Source of the DNA: Akanthomyces muscarius
Taxonomy: Eukaryota; Ascomycota; Sordariomycetes; Hypocreales; Cordycipitaceae
Reading direction: 5' to 3'
Assembly: GCF_028009165.1 (NCBI RefSeq)
Contig: NW_026611618.1
Coordinates: 558,001-622,000 of the forward strand
Length of the DNA stretch: 64,000 nucleotides
Both the position numbers and the translations under genes were made by a program. Shown here piece after piece: positions 23,775 through 35,334 of this stretch (position 1 is its first letter; each line of letters starts with the position of its first letter). The notes below the pieces were generated by a model. That model saw only the letters and a list, made by a program, of their open reading frames with translations, was not told the origin of the DNA and searched no databases.

Positions 23775-25233
23775 TCAGATGGCGTCTGGTAGTCGCACAG
23801 CAATGTCGCCAGATTGTGTTATGTATCGTACCCAAGGAAGCGAGGGATATTGCAGCTACATTCGTCAGTGATTGGACTTGTACACGTCTTGAGATGTGCT
23901 CACCTTTGGTTCTGTGATTTTCAGGTAGCGGACCTGGATGCCACTCGTCGTAAAGTATGGAATCTCAAACTTGACCTGGATCGGTCTCTTGGCACCCTTG
24001 CTGCCCATGCCACCCATGCTGCCGCCAAAGCCGCCCGTCATGCCACCACCAGTGTCATCGTCACCACGGACGCTGGGCAGGCCGAGCTCGGCACGCATGA
24101 GAAACTCCTTGTTACCACCAAACTGCTTAATCTTCCAGACAATGGCGCTCTGCTCGGGTGCGTAGTGGACGGAGCCGATATTCGTGCGGAAGCGCGGGGA
24201 GTCGGCGTCGTCGGGGACGGGGACGATGATCTCGACATTGTTGGCGGTGCTGCGGCGCTTGAACTGGGCGCGGGCCTTGAGCATGTACTCGATGCGGGAG
24301 CCTGAGTGCGACTCGACGGCGCACTCGACCCAGATGAGCGGCTTGACATGTGTGTTGAGGCGGTACGACATGAGCTCGAACTCGCCGTCGGGGGGGATAA
24401 AGGAGATTGTGCGGTCGTTTTCGAAGCGCGCGAGGCGCACACACTGGTGGAACTTGACGTCCTCCATCTCAATGGCCTTGCCGCGAGTGGAGCGGCCCGT
24501 CGTCTCGAACATGACCTTGTCGTTGAGTCCGAGGCGCAGCTCTGGCATGCCGCTGAGGTAACACTTCATCTTGATAGCGCCGAGGATCTCGCTGCGCAGC
24601 ACGTTGCCGTTGGAGCCGATGAGCAGGTTCAGGCTCTCGACGACGTCGAGGAAGACTTCGTTTTTGCGGTATCGAATGCCCTCGGAGCGCCACGACACGG
24701 CATTGGTGACGGCAATGGGCGGGCGGGCCTGAATCTCGAGTTTGTGGGATTCTTGGGTAATGTATTCCTGCAGAATCTTGGACTCGGTGGTCTGCGGGTA
24801 GCCGAAGTCCATCATCTCGTCGAGCAGCTCGTAGATGATGACAAAGTTGTCGCGGATCGACTCCTCCTCGAGGGCCTTGAAGTACTCTGTAAAGACCTCG
24901 ACAATCTTGTGTAGGAAGAGGATGATTTCGGCGGCGTTGGTGTTGCGCTTGGTGAGGGCGAGCAGGTAGAGGTTATTATGGCGGATATAGAGGTAGTTGA
25001 TGCCTTCGTGGGAGAAGCAAGGGGGCACGGCGGAGGATTCTTCTTCAGCATCGGAGAGGAGGATGGGGAACTTTTCCACAGCCGACATGGGGATGTCACC
25101 ACGGTAGTTGCGGGCAAGCAGGGTCTACAGCGGTCGGATATCGTGTTAGCAGGTAAAGCTGTGCCAATGGACAGGGTAGCATTGTGGCGCATACCTTGCC
25201 CTTGAGGTCGAGGAAGAAGAGCGCCGACGCCAT
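23775..25233 (-). CDS. apm1: Clathrin adaptor AP-1 complex mu subunit
   Basis: Medium subunit of the AP-1 adaptor that sorts cargo between trans-Golgi network and endosomes and binds Yxx-phi signals. Exons 25195-25233, 23904-25124 and 23775-23855 give 446 aa, exactly family size. The 13-codon first exon encodes MASALFFLDLKGK; the last exon encodes LQYPSLPWVRYI...LPDAI. Both joins restore conserved text (GK-TLLARNYRGD and ITEPK-LQYPSLPWV). The N-terminal longin/sigma-like domain (LYLLALTKRN, VFTEYFKALEEESIRDNF) is followed by the mu homology domain (WRSEGIRYRKNEVFLDV to the end). A glycine/methionine-rich insert (GGGMTGGFGGSMGGMG) before KRPIQVKFEIPYFTTSG is characteristic of filamentous-fungal Apm1. 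The early WRSEGIRYRKNE text separates it from AP-2 mu. Confidence 0.95.
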
Positions 25234-28200
25234 GGTGATGGGCGCGCGTTATGCGTCGTGGCGTGTGGTCGGATCGAGGGGCAGCGGGGAGGGAGCTGCT
25301 ACGGTGTACACGACAGCCGCGAGGATCAGGGGGATGATTAAAAAAAGGCTGGCCTCATGCAGTATCGTATACTGCAGAGCTACTGTGGCACAGCGAGAGA
25401 AGAAACGAGCCGCCTTGAGTAGCTGGGCGGAGAATTCAAATGAGCGCGTGGGATGAAGTTGAAATTTGGCATCTACAAGCCGCACGTCGAGCTGTGCTTG
25501 CGACCGCCCAAGCAGGGAGGAGGACTGGCATCATTGACGGCAAAACCGCGGGCTGGCGGGGAGGAGAGCCGGTTCACGAGCAGGTCACGTGCATGCAGAG
25601 AATGGCGAGCGGGTCGCGAGAACAAAAACTCGGGAGCGCGCCTCTGCTTTTGCGATTTCTTCTCCTTCCTCAACGCACCCTCTAGACAGTGCAGCTCATC
25701 GCCTAGCTCGATGCTGTTGGGCATTCTGCCATTTCAGTATTCGTGCCGTGGATGAAGTCGCGATTTCGTGGTGCGGAGAGGGATCTATTTGGCTTCATAA
25801 GAACTGCCCGAGCATAAACTATGTTGCTTGGGCGGTGTCAGAGAGGCCGGACATTTTTAAATCTTTTTTTTTTGTTTCAAATTTTCGTCAAAACATGCTG
25901 CGCAATCTCGAAATAATCAGAAGCAAGGCCCAGCTCGAAAGTCATCCGCCTCGGACAGCTGCACCCTCGTACGATTCACGTAAAAATTTTCCTTGCTCGG
26001 TTGTAAACGTCTGCAAGGTGTAGCGCCATTGTTGGCCACCCAGCCACCATTTTGCAGAAAGCGACAACTCGGACAGCCTCAAGTAAACTGTGGCGAGGTG
26101 TGGCGCGGTCTGGGGAAACCCTTGACCCGAACGACCAGTGGCCTGAGTAGGGGACGGATGCGGAGGAGCACATCTCAACAGTTTGGCCTTGGCCGGTGCT
26201 TCTGGGGCACGAGGGTGGCGCATCATCATGTGATGGTAGATCCAGGGACCTGTCTGTGAGACTGTCGTACCGATCCCGGTGTTGATTGCAGCGCCACATC
26301 CTCGTCAGAAGCCAAGACACGGACGTGGGCAAGCATGTGTGATGAGCGGATAAGGCAGGCTCGCTTCCGAGTAACATCTTACGATAGGGATGAAGCGGGA
26401 TGAGGCCACTGGGCCAGCCTATCAGTCAGAAGCCGCGGCCGTATCGCTGATAGCCGACTGGTGGATGATGCTACGGCGTTGAGGTCACTCGTGCTTAGGA
26501 AAAGGACTGAAACCGGTTATCAAAAAGGCAAAGGCGTACGAGCAGGTATGCTTCCCCCCCAAGGCATACTGTCCGCGGTCAGAGACTTGCTGTAAAGAGT
26601 CTCCTGCAAGCCTGTCTGACCAGCAGGAAACGTACCTAACCCAGCACGATGGCGGGCGTCCCACCATGCACATCTGGGCTGGTTTTGGTGGGAGGAGCAA
26701 GGAGCTAAAAGTAGCGCCGGCGCAAATTGATGATGAATGCTGCTTTTCCGCCCTGCTCTGCACCAGAGAAGGATTCACAGGGACAGACAAACAGAGTGCG
26801 GAGAGGACTAGCACAGCGCTAGCACGGGTCCTGACGTCGCATTCTTACAGGGCTGTTTCCACTGATGGGCAGCGTTGGTCGCTGAAATCAGAAGGTGAGA
26901 AGAGCAAACAGTTGAAAAGGGCTGCAGCGTCACATGTGATTTCATGTGCAAGGGACCAGGGTCGGGTATCCACTTCCCCTCGCTGAGCGCAGGCGTGCGT
27001 TGAAGGAGCGCTTCAACGGCAGCGGCTTGCCAACACCAGATGAAAGTGATCGAGGTGAATCTCGCTGGCTGGTTATAAAGCGATATATACTGAGCATATC
27101 GTGGCTTTTAGTAACAAAAGTAGCACGATTGCAGCTACTGCGTGGACTGGGAATGGCATTAGAGGCCGAGTGACTGTGGCAACGGCCGACCTTGTACCCC
27201 GTAGGCACGTAGAGTGATGTGATTACAGTGGCCGGAGAGCCCGTGACCGCTGCCCGCATCTGCACATGCTCGTCAATTACAATCTCGACAATCTTGCTTG
27301 ATCGACAAGAGCCTCAATCCGCATCGTATCGTCTTATCGGTCTCACCAACGACACATAGGCTATAAACAGCTGCATCTACATTCCCCGCGCTTTGCTGCA
27401 ATGCACATCTCAGCAAAGGGTCCTGTTCTTAATAGCCGTGGCCGTAGCCGGCCCGCAAGCCTCGCCCAGACGCTACGTGCCAGCGCCCCCGCTGTCGGCT
27501 GCCCCCCCCCTGCAACATGGCGCAGCACGATGCCTGTGATAATTGTAGCGCTCGCGCCTGTGGCTGCAGCATGTGCTTCCGGAGGGGGAAAGAGACACAA
27601 GGATTTTGAGCTGGGCAGCTGGGGGTTGCATTGGATTGACACGGACGTCAGATTCTCTCCTGCTTTAAGATGGAACCAGGCTAATTGATTGTCATTGTTC
27701 AAGGAACCACTTGGTGGCCACGGATGAGCCGCCCCCCGATCTGCACGGGCGCAACTGAAAGTGAGAACCAGCGGAGAGGTTTTGGTTCTGCGGCGGACAG
27801 TGAGCGCCGCTTGGAAACACGACAGCACGCACTTGCAGAGCACACCCACTGTAGATTCTCCGTCGCAGCGCCCGCCTACTGATGTCGGGGCTTGTGACGC
27901 CGCTAGGTAGACCCGCCCGGCAGCCCACCATGCATGGAGCAAGCCACGGCGGCTTCAGAGGCATTGGCATCGCATTTGGCCGTTGCATACTGACGGAACG
28001 AAAGCCATCGGAAGAATTAACAGAGGAATGGTTCGTTGCGGCGTCCGCCCTTCGCAGCAAAAGGCCCGGAACTGTGAATCCACCCGGCTCGCTAGCCCTT
28101 TTCAATCGTACTCTGTGTTGGCCAATGCCAGTCCAGTAATGCAGTGCGACAAAGGTGCACCGCCGGCTCGTCCTGGTCCGCCCCAACAAATATGCATTCT

Positions 28201-28782
28201 CGTGACAGCACGTTTTCACAGGCTTTCAGGGCCCTTCTGTATTCCCCAGAGCAGAGCAGGGGGCCAACCCCAGTGTCCAGGCCCGTCGTAATCCCACCCA
28301 AAAGCCCGCCAACGCCAGCGGCCTTTTGTGCCGTTGCTTTGCCCTGCCTTTCAGCACCTGCAGCGCCCGTCCAACCCGCGTCTCAGCCCAAGTTTCTTCT
28401 TCTTGACTGGGTCGTCAGAGCTGAATGACCCTATTTGCCCGCCCAACATAGGTAGCCCGCCTCTGGTGCTGGCGCAGGTGCAGGTACCCCAGCTTACCGG
28501 GCACAGGCATAGCAACTGACTCTTGTTCTCTGGCTTGGCTCTGGTCTTCTCCCACTCCCACCCCCGCCTCTTCCTTCGAATTAAATTTTCTTTCGCCTCG
28601 AATCCTCCTTGCGAGTTCGTCTGGAAGCAGATCCCAAAGGCGTGTCATATCGTATCTCCATCTAGCGGCTGCTTATCCTGCTCAGAGTTTACCGCCCTCT
28701 ACCACGCATCCCCCCAAAGGTTTAGCGGGCCTGGGTCGCTCAACGCATCGCACATGTCAGGCTGATCCTTAGCCGGCCGCCA
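25234..28782. other. 3.5-kb divergent promoter region of apm1 and opi1
   Basis: No gene recognised. The open frames at 25589-26023, 26666-26986 and 27361-27942 lack domains and splice coherence. The right end (about 28510-28660) is pyrimidine-rich, as in fungal core promoters, and contains short upstream ATGs. Such length upstream of a phospholipid-regulator gene may mean complex control; that is inference. Confidence 0.45.
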
Positions 28783-30820
28783 ATGGAACACAATCACATG
28801 CTCGCCACTGCGAGCGCTCGCACAAGCAACAACCACGCTGCTGAGCCCGCTGCCAACGACGCCAGCACCGCTACCGCTACCACTACCGCTACCGCCGCCT
28901 CTGCCCGCCCCCCATCATCCACGCCAACCCACGCCCACGTCCATGGCCTGCACCACCATAATCACCATCATACTCCCGCACAGCGCCATCCCCTGCCCTT
29001 TCGTCCTCTCCATCCACCGGCCTCTTTAAATCCGCCTCCCCCGAATTACACCCATCCTGGTGCTGCCTCTGCACCTGCATCCGCATCCTCCATGGGCAGC
29101 CCACCGCTTCCACCCGCACCAGACTACTCCGCCAGGCTGCCTCCGCTGGCGAGCCATGACAACAGCAGAACTCTGCCGTCCCTGAGCTCCATCGCCGGAC
29201 CTCAGCATCACCGACACGACATGTCCATCGACCACGCCGCTATGGCGCCCAGTAATTGGGCCCCCCAGGCAAACGCCATGACCTACCGACAGCCTCCTCA
29301 CCAGCCCTCGCGCGCCCAGAGCCCCGTCACCGTCAACGGCGATTTTGACGGCGAAAACAGCGTCACGAGCGAGGCCTCGCCCGATCACCAAAAGGAAGGC
29401 ACCCCGACCAGCCTCACTCTCGACGATCCCGATGTGCGCCTGGCCGCCGAAGCCCTTGGCGACCTCAGAGCAGGTATGCTGACAGATGCTGTCCCTGATT
29501 TCGTGGGAAAACATTGCTAACAAACACGATCAAGACTTCGTCTCGTCTCCTCCCGATACCTCCGGCCCCATGAGCCCACCTCCTCAGAATATGCAGCTTG
29601 CGACAACCTCCTCGTCTGCCGCTGGGTCCTCCCGACCTCCCCGACCCGAGCCACTGCTGCAGCTTCTCACCACCGTCCACCCGTTCATTGCCTCCACCGT
29701 CTCCAACTACCACAGCACCAAGAATTACTCCCCTCGATTTAAGTCGGGTGCCGAGTACGTTGAAGGGTACCTCACACCTCTCGCCAAGACGGTCAACAGA
29801 ACTGCTAGAAGGACTGGTGTCGAAGGTGGTGTGCGATGGTTTCTTGGCGGTCGCCGACATGCTGCACCCACATCGGAGCCCGAGTCCTCCACCAATTCCA
29901 AGAAGCGTCGCAAGGTCGGCGAACAAGGTAGCGAAGAGACGGAAGACGGAACCGGATCAAGCGATACTTCTCCCCCCACACCCAAGAGCGCTCGCCGCTC
30001 TTCTGTTAGCACCATCGACACGCTACCTGCGTACGACGAACTGCGCTCCCCAGCCTATAGCGAGACGGCTGGTCCTCCCACTTCCGCCCAGAACCAGGCC
30101 GCCTGGCAGACGCGTCTGTTCATGTCCACTTCTGGTTTGAGCGTCGCCATGAGCTCCGAGAGCCTTAAGAGCCTCAAGTACTGCCTGAGGTGGTTGCGAT
30201 GGACCAATGGCCGTATGGACAAGGCCATAGGTTCGCTCAAGGATGCTCTCGAAGAGTACGAGAGTGCTTGCAGCACCCAGGCCAGACTGGAAGAGAGCAA
30301 TGGTGAAGATAAGGACCAGGTCATGGGGTTGACCGAGGGTGGCAGCGGCACCAAGACCCCCGAAGAGGCGCGCACAGAAATTGCCAACCGCATCCAAGTC
30401 ATCAAGACTGATATCCTCAAGACCTTGCAAGAAGTTGTCACTACCGTCTCCAAGTATGCCGGCGGTGCGCTCCCCGAGAATGCGAGAATTCTTGTACGCC
30501 GTCACCTCACCAGTCTGCCCCAGCGTTTCCGCCTCGCCACCATGAACGAGGGCCCCAATGATGCCGACGGCGATGCCAACAAGGACAACAGTCCTGCCCT
30601 TCGTGAAGGTGCGCAAAAGGTGCTTGTTCTCGCCAAGGAGGGTCTAGATATGGTGACACAAATCACTGGCGTCCTCGACGGTACCATTGTGAGCGCCGAA
30701 GAGTGGTGTGAGCGCATGGGCAAGAAGCGCGAGCCCGAGGACGAGACCATGGTTCTCGACGAAAAAGCCGCTCTGGCCATGGCTGCAGAGCCCGCCAGCG
30801 CCGATGTCAAGATGGGCTAA
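28783..30820 (+). CDS. opi1: Opi1-family transcriptional regulator
   Basis: Exons 28783-29473 and 29535-30820 with an intron at 29474-29534 (GTATGC...TCAAG) give 658 aa; the join reads LGDLRA-DFVSSPP. The defining Opi1 block is plain: PLLQLLTTVHPFIASTVSNY, then YHSTKNYSPRFKSGAEYVEG, YLTPLAKTVNR and GVEGGVRWFLGGRR, followed by a basic KKRRK stretch. The N-terminus is long and low in complexity (Ala/Thr, His-rich HHHNHHHT, Pro/Ser). The C-terminal half is helical (SLKYCLRWLRWTNGRMDKAI, then a stretch with APENARILVRRHL-like text). In yeast Opi1 senses phosphatidic acid at the ER and represses inositol/phospholipid genes; in filamentous fungi the role is less settled. I did not find a clear FFAT motif, which yeast Opi1 has. 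Confidence 0.88.
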
Positions 30821-31859
30821 ATGCCAGAGAAAAATAAAGAAGAATACAATACAAGAGAAACACAAAACTCTTGCCCTGGAAAACGGGCACAAAAATGTCG
30901 GAACTGGTATCCAGCCCAGAAGAACCTGACATTAAAACATAGCCAGCACTTGGCATCTCACGATGCGCAGTGGTACCTGGCACATCCGATTCAAAGCAAT
31001 CGCGCCGATCCAAATGGATCTTTTTTTCATGTACTTTTTTGAGCAGCACAATCCTTCTCGTCTTGTGGCTTCTATTTGTTGGATTGGGAATAAGATGACC
31101 TTGTACGGTTGTTGTGGGAATGATACCTGGACTTGCGTCCATTTTCTGGTCTGGTTTTTTTTTTGCTTGTTTTACTTCCACAACTCTGGGACGGGAAATG
31201 GAAAAGAGAAGAGGAAAGGGCTTTCGATCGGCTGATGTGATTAGGAAAGTCGAAACCTTGCTTGGAAAATTGGCGTTTGGCGGTTTTTTATATATGCAGC
31301 AGCCCTTGCTATTTCTGGAGTGTCTTGGAATTTTGTATTTCTTTGCGCCAGGAGCCTTGTACATTGAAATATACTCCGTCTGAAATTTAAAGCATATGAC
31401 GTCAAATGATGCGTGATGAAGCGGCTTTCCGGATATGCAATACCAGAGACAAGTTGGTGGGCATTGCGTTCAAGCGCCTTGCATTCAAGCACATCGCGAC
31501 AGCAAAGCTCTTGCGAATTGAAAGTGGAAATGGAGACGATCAGCCTTGTTTTGGGCGAATTTTTGGCTTCCCGGACGCCTAACAGGCTGCGAAATTCCGT
31601 CCTGCGCCGATCTGAGTCACAGCCACGATGGGCGCATTTCCGTAAACCTGCTGCCTGCCACCAAGGCAGACTAGAGTCAACATCTGCCGGACCTTGATAA
31701 AGCGTCAATGCTCACGAAGCATAGAAACGCAAAAATCCATCCATGGTTTTCAGTCGGCACCAATGTAAGCCCATTGACTTGATACACCATTTCAAACTCT
31801 TCATCGGCACGCCCACCACACTTCGTCCGCCATCGCCCTCGCCACCTGCCTCACGAGCC
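30821..31859. other. Intergenic between opi1 and the oxygenase
   Basis: Contains the opi1 3' end, T-rich stretches near 31020 and 31150, and the oxygenase promoter. An in-frame upstream ATG at 31743 could lengthen the oxygenase by 39 residues. No other gene is seen. Confidence 0.5.
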
Positions 31860-32765
31860 ATGGCGACCAGAGCGGAGCGCAGCAAGCCCGCCGTCGAGCG
31901 CACGCACTACACCTCCCAGCCCGTCGACATTCCCGGCTCGTTCCTCACCACGCCGCCCTCGGCGCCCATTACCCTGCAGCGCATTCCCTTTGCCGACTCG
32001 CCGCTGCCCGAGTACGCGGGGTGCTTCGCGGTGCTCCTCGACAATGTGCTCGCGCCGTGGGAGTGCGCCAAGCTGCTGCAGCTCGCGGAAGCCTCGGTGC
32101 CCGACGCCGAGGAGGGCGCGTCGCCGTGGCGCCCGGCGCTGGTCAACATGGGGGATGGGTACGAGGCCGCGGTGACGGACTACAGGAACAGCGACCGCAT
32201 CATCTGGGATAGCCAGACGGTCGTGGACAGGGTTTGGCAGAGATGTCTGCAGGCGCGCGGGGAGGGCGAGGAGTCGATGCGGGAGATGCTGAGCGGGACG
32301 CCGGAGGGGAGGGAGGCGAAGAAGCAGAATAGGACCTGGGGCGGGGAGTGGAAGTTTGAGCGCCTGAATGAGCGGATGAGGTTTTTGAAGTACACGAAAG
32401 GGCAGTTTTTCAAGCGCAAGTCACTCGCCGTGGATCCAGTGCTGATCGGCTGCTAACGACGGTGATCAGCTCACTGCGACGACGCGTATTATTTTGCTGC
32501 CGACGGGACGACGTTTGAGACGCATTATACGGTGCACCTGTATCTGAATGACTCGGCCAAGACGTCGGCGGACGGGAGTGGCTGTGTAGGCGGTGCGACG
32601 TCGTTTTTGTCGCACGATTTGGAGCGCCGGCTGGACGTCGATCCGAAAGCAGGCAGTGTGTTGATTTTTCAGCATGAGCAGCTGCTGCATTCGGGCGATG
32701 AGGTGCGCAGCGGGACAAAGTACACGATGCGCACGGATGTCTTGTATCGTTGGGTGCGAGAGTAA
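31860..32765 (+). CDS. 2-oxoglutarate/Fe(II) oxygenase, prolyl-4-hydroxylase-like
   Basis: Exons 31860-32415 and 32470-32765 give 283 aa. The intron (32416-32469) has a GC donor (GCAAGT), a CTGCTAAC branch point and a CAG acceptor. Splicing there recreates FFKPHCD, the first part of the iron triad (H187, D189); no GT donor nearby keeps the frame. The distal histidine is in LLHSGDEV (about H259), and KYTMRTDVLYRW supplies the basic 2-oxoglutarate contact. HYTVHLYLNDS is the usual strand after HxD. The family hydroxylates proteins or small molecules using O2 and 2-oxoglutarate; the substrate is unknown. There is no signal peptide from this start. An upstream ATG at 31743 is also in frame. Codon use is strongly GC-rich. 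Confidence 0.82.
32416..32469 (+). other. GC-AG intron
   Basis: The 54-nt interval has donor GCAAGT, branch CTAAC 15-20 bases before the end, and acceptor TCAG. It is phase 1 and joins codon halves C and CT to give proline of the PHCD motif. Confidence 0.75.
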
Positions 32766-33844
32766 AGCAGACCTTGTGCGTGTGTGCGTTTATTTCGGAA
32801 AACAAGAGCGAGCAAAGAAGTGCAAGAACAGTGGATTAGGTAGAATAATAGCACATGGCAGATCGCTTGCTGGCACTGACGATGTTTACTGTCATGGTGC
32901 TTGACACCGGCCATGATGGGAATCAGAGCAAGTTACTGGCTAAGCCAGCTTGATTGGCTCGAATATCCTCGAATGCTGCCACTTGTCTGCAGACTCCCGA
33001 TCGCTCATTGTGCCTTCGCAGCATTTCTTAACATCCTCCATTATCGCCCCGCGCTCTGCCCCAGTAATGCCGTAGTTAGAGCCGCCATCACCGGCAAAGT
33101 TGCAGGGCATGGAGCTAACGCGACGATGGTGCAAGGAAGCAGCCTGCTCCGGCGACAGAGGTTGCTTGTCAGCTATGGTATGGTATGTGGGCCGTCAGAG
33201 AAGAAAGATTTTTCGGTATATGTAGAGTCTTTGCGGAAGATTGTGGGAAAGAAGTGTGAGTTGAGGCTTTCTAGGATCGCGGGGTACTTCTGGCGCTGAA
33301 CCATTATTGCTCCTCTGTTACTCTATTGATGTAACTCACAACACCGGCACAGAACCCTGCTTTACATTATGCGACTCAATGATCTGATACTGAACTCGCG
33401 GCCGGTGCGGATGATTATTTTGTATCGATGGGCACGTGGAATTGTGCGGCTTTGCTATAGAGCAGTTTTGTTAGAGCGTATTCTCATCGCATGTTGCTAA
33501 ACCGCGTTGTTTCCGCTGTACCTCCAGTAGTCTCTAGTAGTCACGATGTAGCGCTTTTGATTGGTGATTGAGTAGATTCATCATCTCGGATTTCCTGACT
33601 AGATATCAAATCGCAAAAGTATGACATGTTGGGTTACTCTCCCAGCCCTGTATACACCCATCTCCTTCGTGTTTGGCGGCTCGTTAGATGAGCCGCCGTG
33701 TCCCAAGTCTCGGGTTCTTAGTAAATACATTCCCCTGGGTATGACCAGCCGACAATCCGACTCAAATGGATTTATTTACCATCTCATACGCATGAATCAA
33801 GTATGAAAGGTAGATGCCTGCGATCGTCTTCCTGCACAACGTGT
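32766..33844. other. Intergenic, nothing recognised
   Basis: Between the oxygenase and the small secreted protein. The open frame 32901-33299 has no recognisable motif. No repeats or RNA genes are seen. Confidence 0.45.
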
Positions 33845-34087
33845 CTAGTGGCACTGCACGCACTTGCCCCGGCAGTCGCTCTTGGGGTTCGTGACATCGC
33901 AGTTTGCGTCGAAGTAGCGGCAGATGGTGCCGGACGGGCAATGGCCGTGGTTGTACGGGTTGCTGTTCTGGCCGGGGCCGCAGTCGATGAACGTCTCAGG
34001 GCCGTTGCAGCAAGAAGGAACACCAGAAGCCGCGATGGCCGGGAGGACCAACGACGTGAGAGTGAGGAGGACGGTGGTGATTTGCAT
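33845..34087 (-). CDS. Small secreted cysteine-rich protein (80 aa)
   Basis: Eighty residues with a clear secretion signal: MQITTVLLTLTSLVLPAIAA, cleavage expected after AIAA or nearby. The mature part of about 60 residues holds nine cysteines (SCC, IDC, HGHC, TIC, ANC, SDC, GKC, VQC), ends CVQCH, and is rich in Asn/Pro/Gly. The gene is a single exon, with a TATAAAAAG box about 96-104 bases upstream of the ATG. Size, signal and cysteine density match the broad class of fungal small secreted proteins, which includes effectors and antimicrobial peptides. I recognise no specific family and assign no activity. The odd cysteine count leaves one unpaired, or allows a dimer. Confidence 0.72.
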   Translation of the reverse strand: MQITTVLLTLTSLVLPAIAASGVPSCCNGPETFIDCGPGQNSNPYNHGHCPSGTICRYFDANCDVTNPKSDCRGKCVQCH

Positions 34088-34182
34088 GTTGGCAAAGTTT
34101 ATGTCTTGTGCTGAAGAAAAGTCGTTTTATTGTTTTTGTATTTCAAGAGTTTAATCTCTACATTTGCCGCGGAGGTATCCTG

Positions 34183-34191
34183 CTTTTTATA
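34183..34191 (-). promoter_or_regulatory. TATA box of the cysteine-rich secreted protein gene
   Basis: On the minus strand this reads TATAAAAAG, about 100 bases before the start codon at 34087, the usual fungal spacing when a TATA box is used. Confidence 0.55.
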
Positions 34192-35334
34192 CGTAAGGTC
34201 TGATAGCTTGGCGATAATCCGAGAGTCGGTCAAATGTTCAAACTCACGCTAAAAGCTTACTGGCCCGGTACTTTTATAAGCTAGAGGCAAAAATGTTGAA
34301 TCGATTGCATCGATTGAGTCCTTGCTTACCAGTAGTTGTGCTAAACGAATGACTCGGCGGATACTTGAAATAGCTTGGCGCCGTGGAGCGCCGAAGGAAA
34401 GCGGGCGCCGGGGAAGAGTTCTGAAGGATGAATTGAGCCTTACATCGTAACTTAGTTAACGTTAGCTACTCGTCTAAAGATTTTTGGAAGTGCCGAGCTC
34501 AAAAAAACAGACCCGCTCCAATATGCAGTTAGGTCAATTGCTAGTCAGCTGTGCAAAAGAGCTCCTGGGACAGGCTTAGCCGATAACTGTCTCCTCGACT
34601 GACAAGCATCAGGGCATTTCCAAGTAAAGCAACATGAGCCACGGCGGAGCAGAAGAACTCCAACCACGTGGAAACATCCGTCGCAAAAAAACAAGTTTTT
34701 CAGATCAAACCGCAATCGGCTCTCTCGAATGCCGCGGAGATCATCGTACGGGCAATGAGGGCTGTCTTTCATAACTTACATGCCAAGGCATGGCGTAGAA
34801 ATAACAAAAAGATGCTGGCACTGACACTTGTGCATCGAATGAGCAGAACTGCGCTATCCGAAGCAGTAACCCTGCGCCATAACTGGCAATTAATTGCATT
34901 ATTATATTTTCCTGCTTTTTTTCGCCGTTCTGCTCTCGGGTCAGCTTAGAGCAAGGACGGTGAAGTATAGGGTACGTCGTTGTCATAAGATACAGCACCC
35001 AGCAAAGTTCGGCGATCCTCAAAGAGACATTCGAGCGGAAATAAAGGGAGATGAGCCGAGCATTTCTCTTTCGAATTGTGGACTTTGCGGTGGTCAATAG
35101 AATAGATCTGTAGTACAAACCGGAGCATAGTTGGGTACGTCGGTTAAAAAACGTTTTCTTTCATGGTGCTAGGCTTACACGTGCTCAGGCGCTGTGAAGT
35201 AATATACCCCCGCCCCTGTCAGCAACCGCTTCAGAATCTAACATGAGCGTCTTGTTTTTGCCGAAGTGAAACTGGCAAGTATCCTTCAGCATCTGCACAC
35301 CACAATCTGGGAACCGAATCTCATCAGGACGACC
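34192..35334. other. Divergent promoter region
   Basis: Separates the two secreted-protein genes, which are transcribed away from each other. I see no gene and nothing repeated. Confidence 0.5.

Noticed and set aside
27361..27942. Open frame of 193 codons upstream of opi1
   Set aside because: Overlapping frames on both strands are equally long, and none has a domain; looks like GC-rich promoter DNA.
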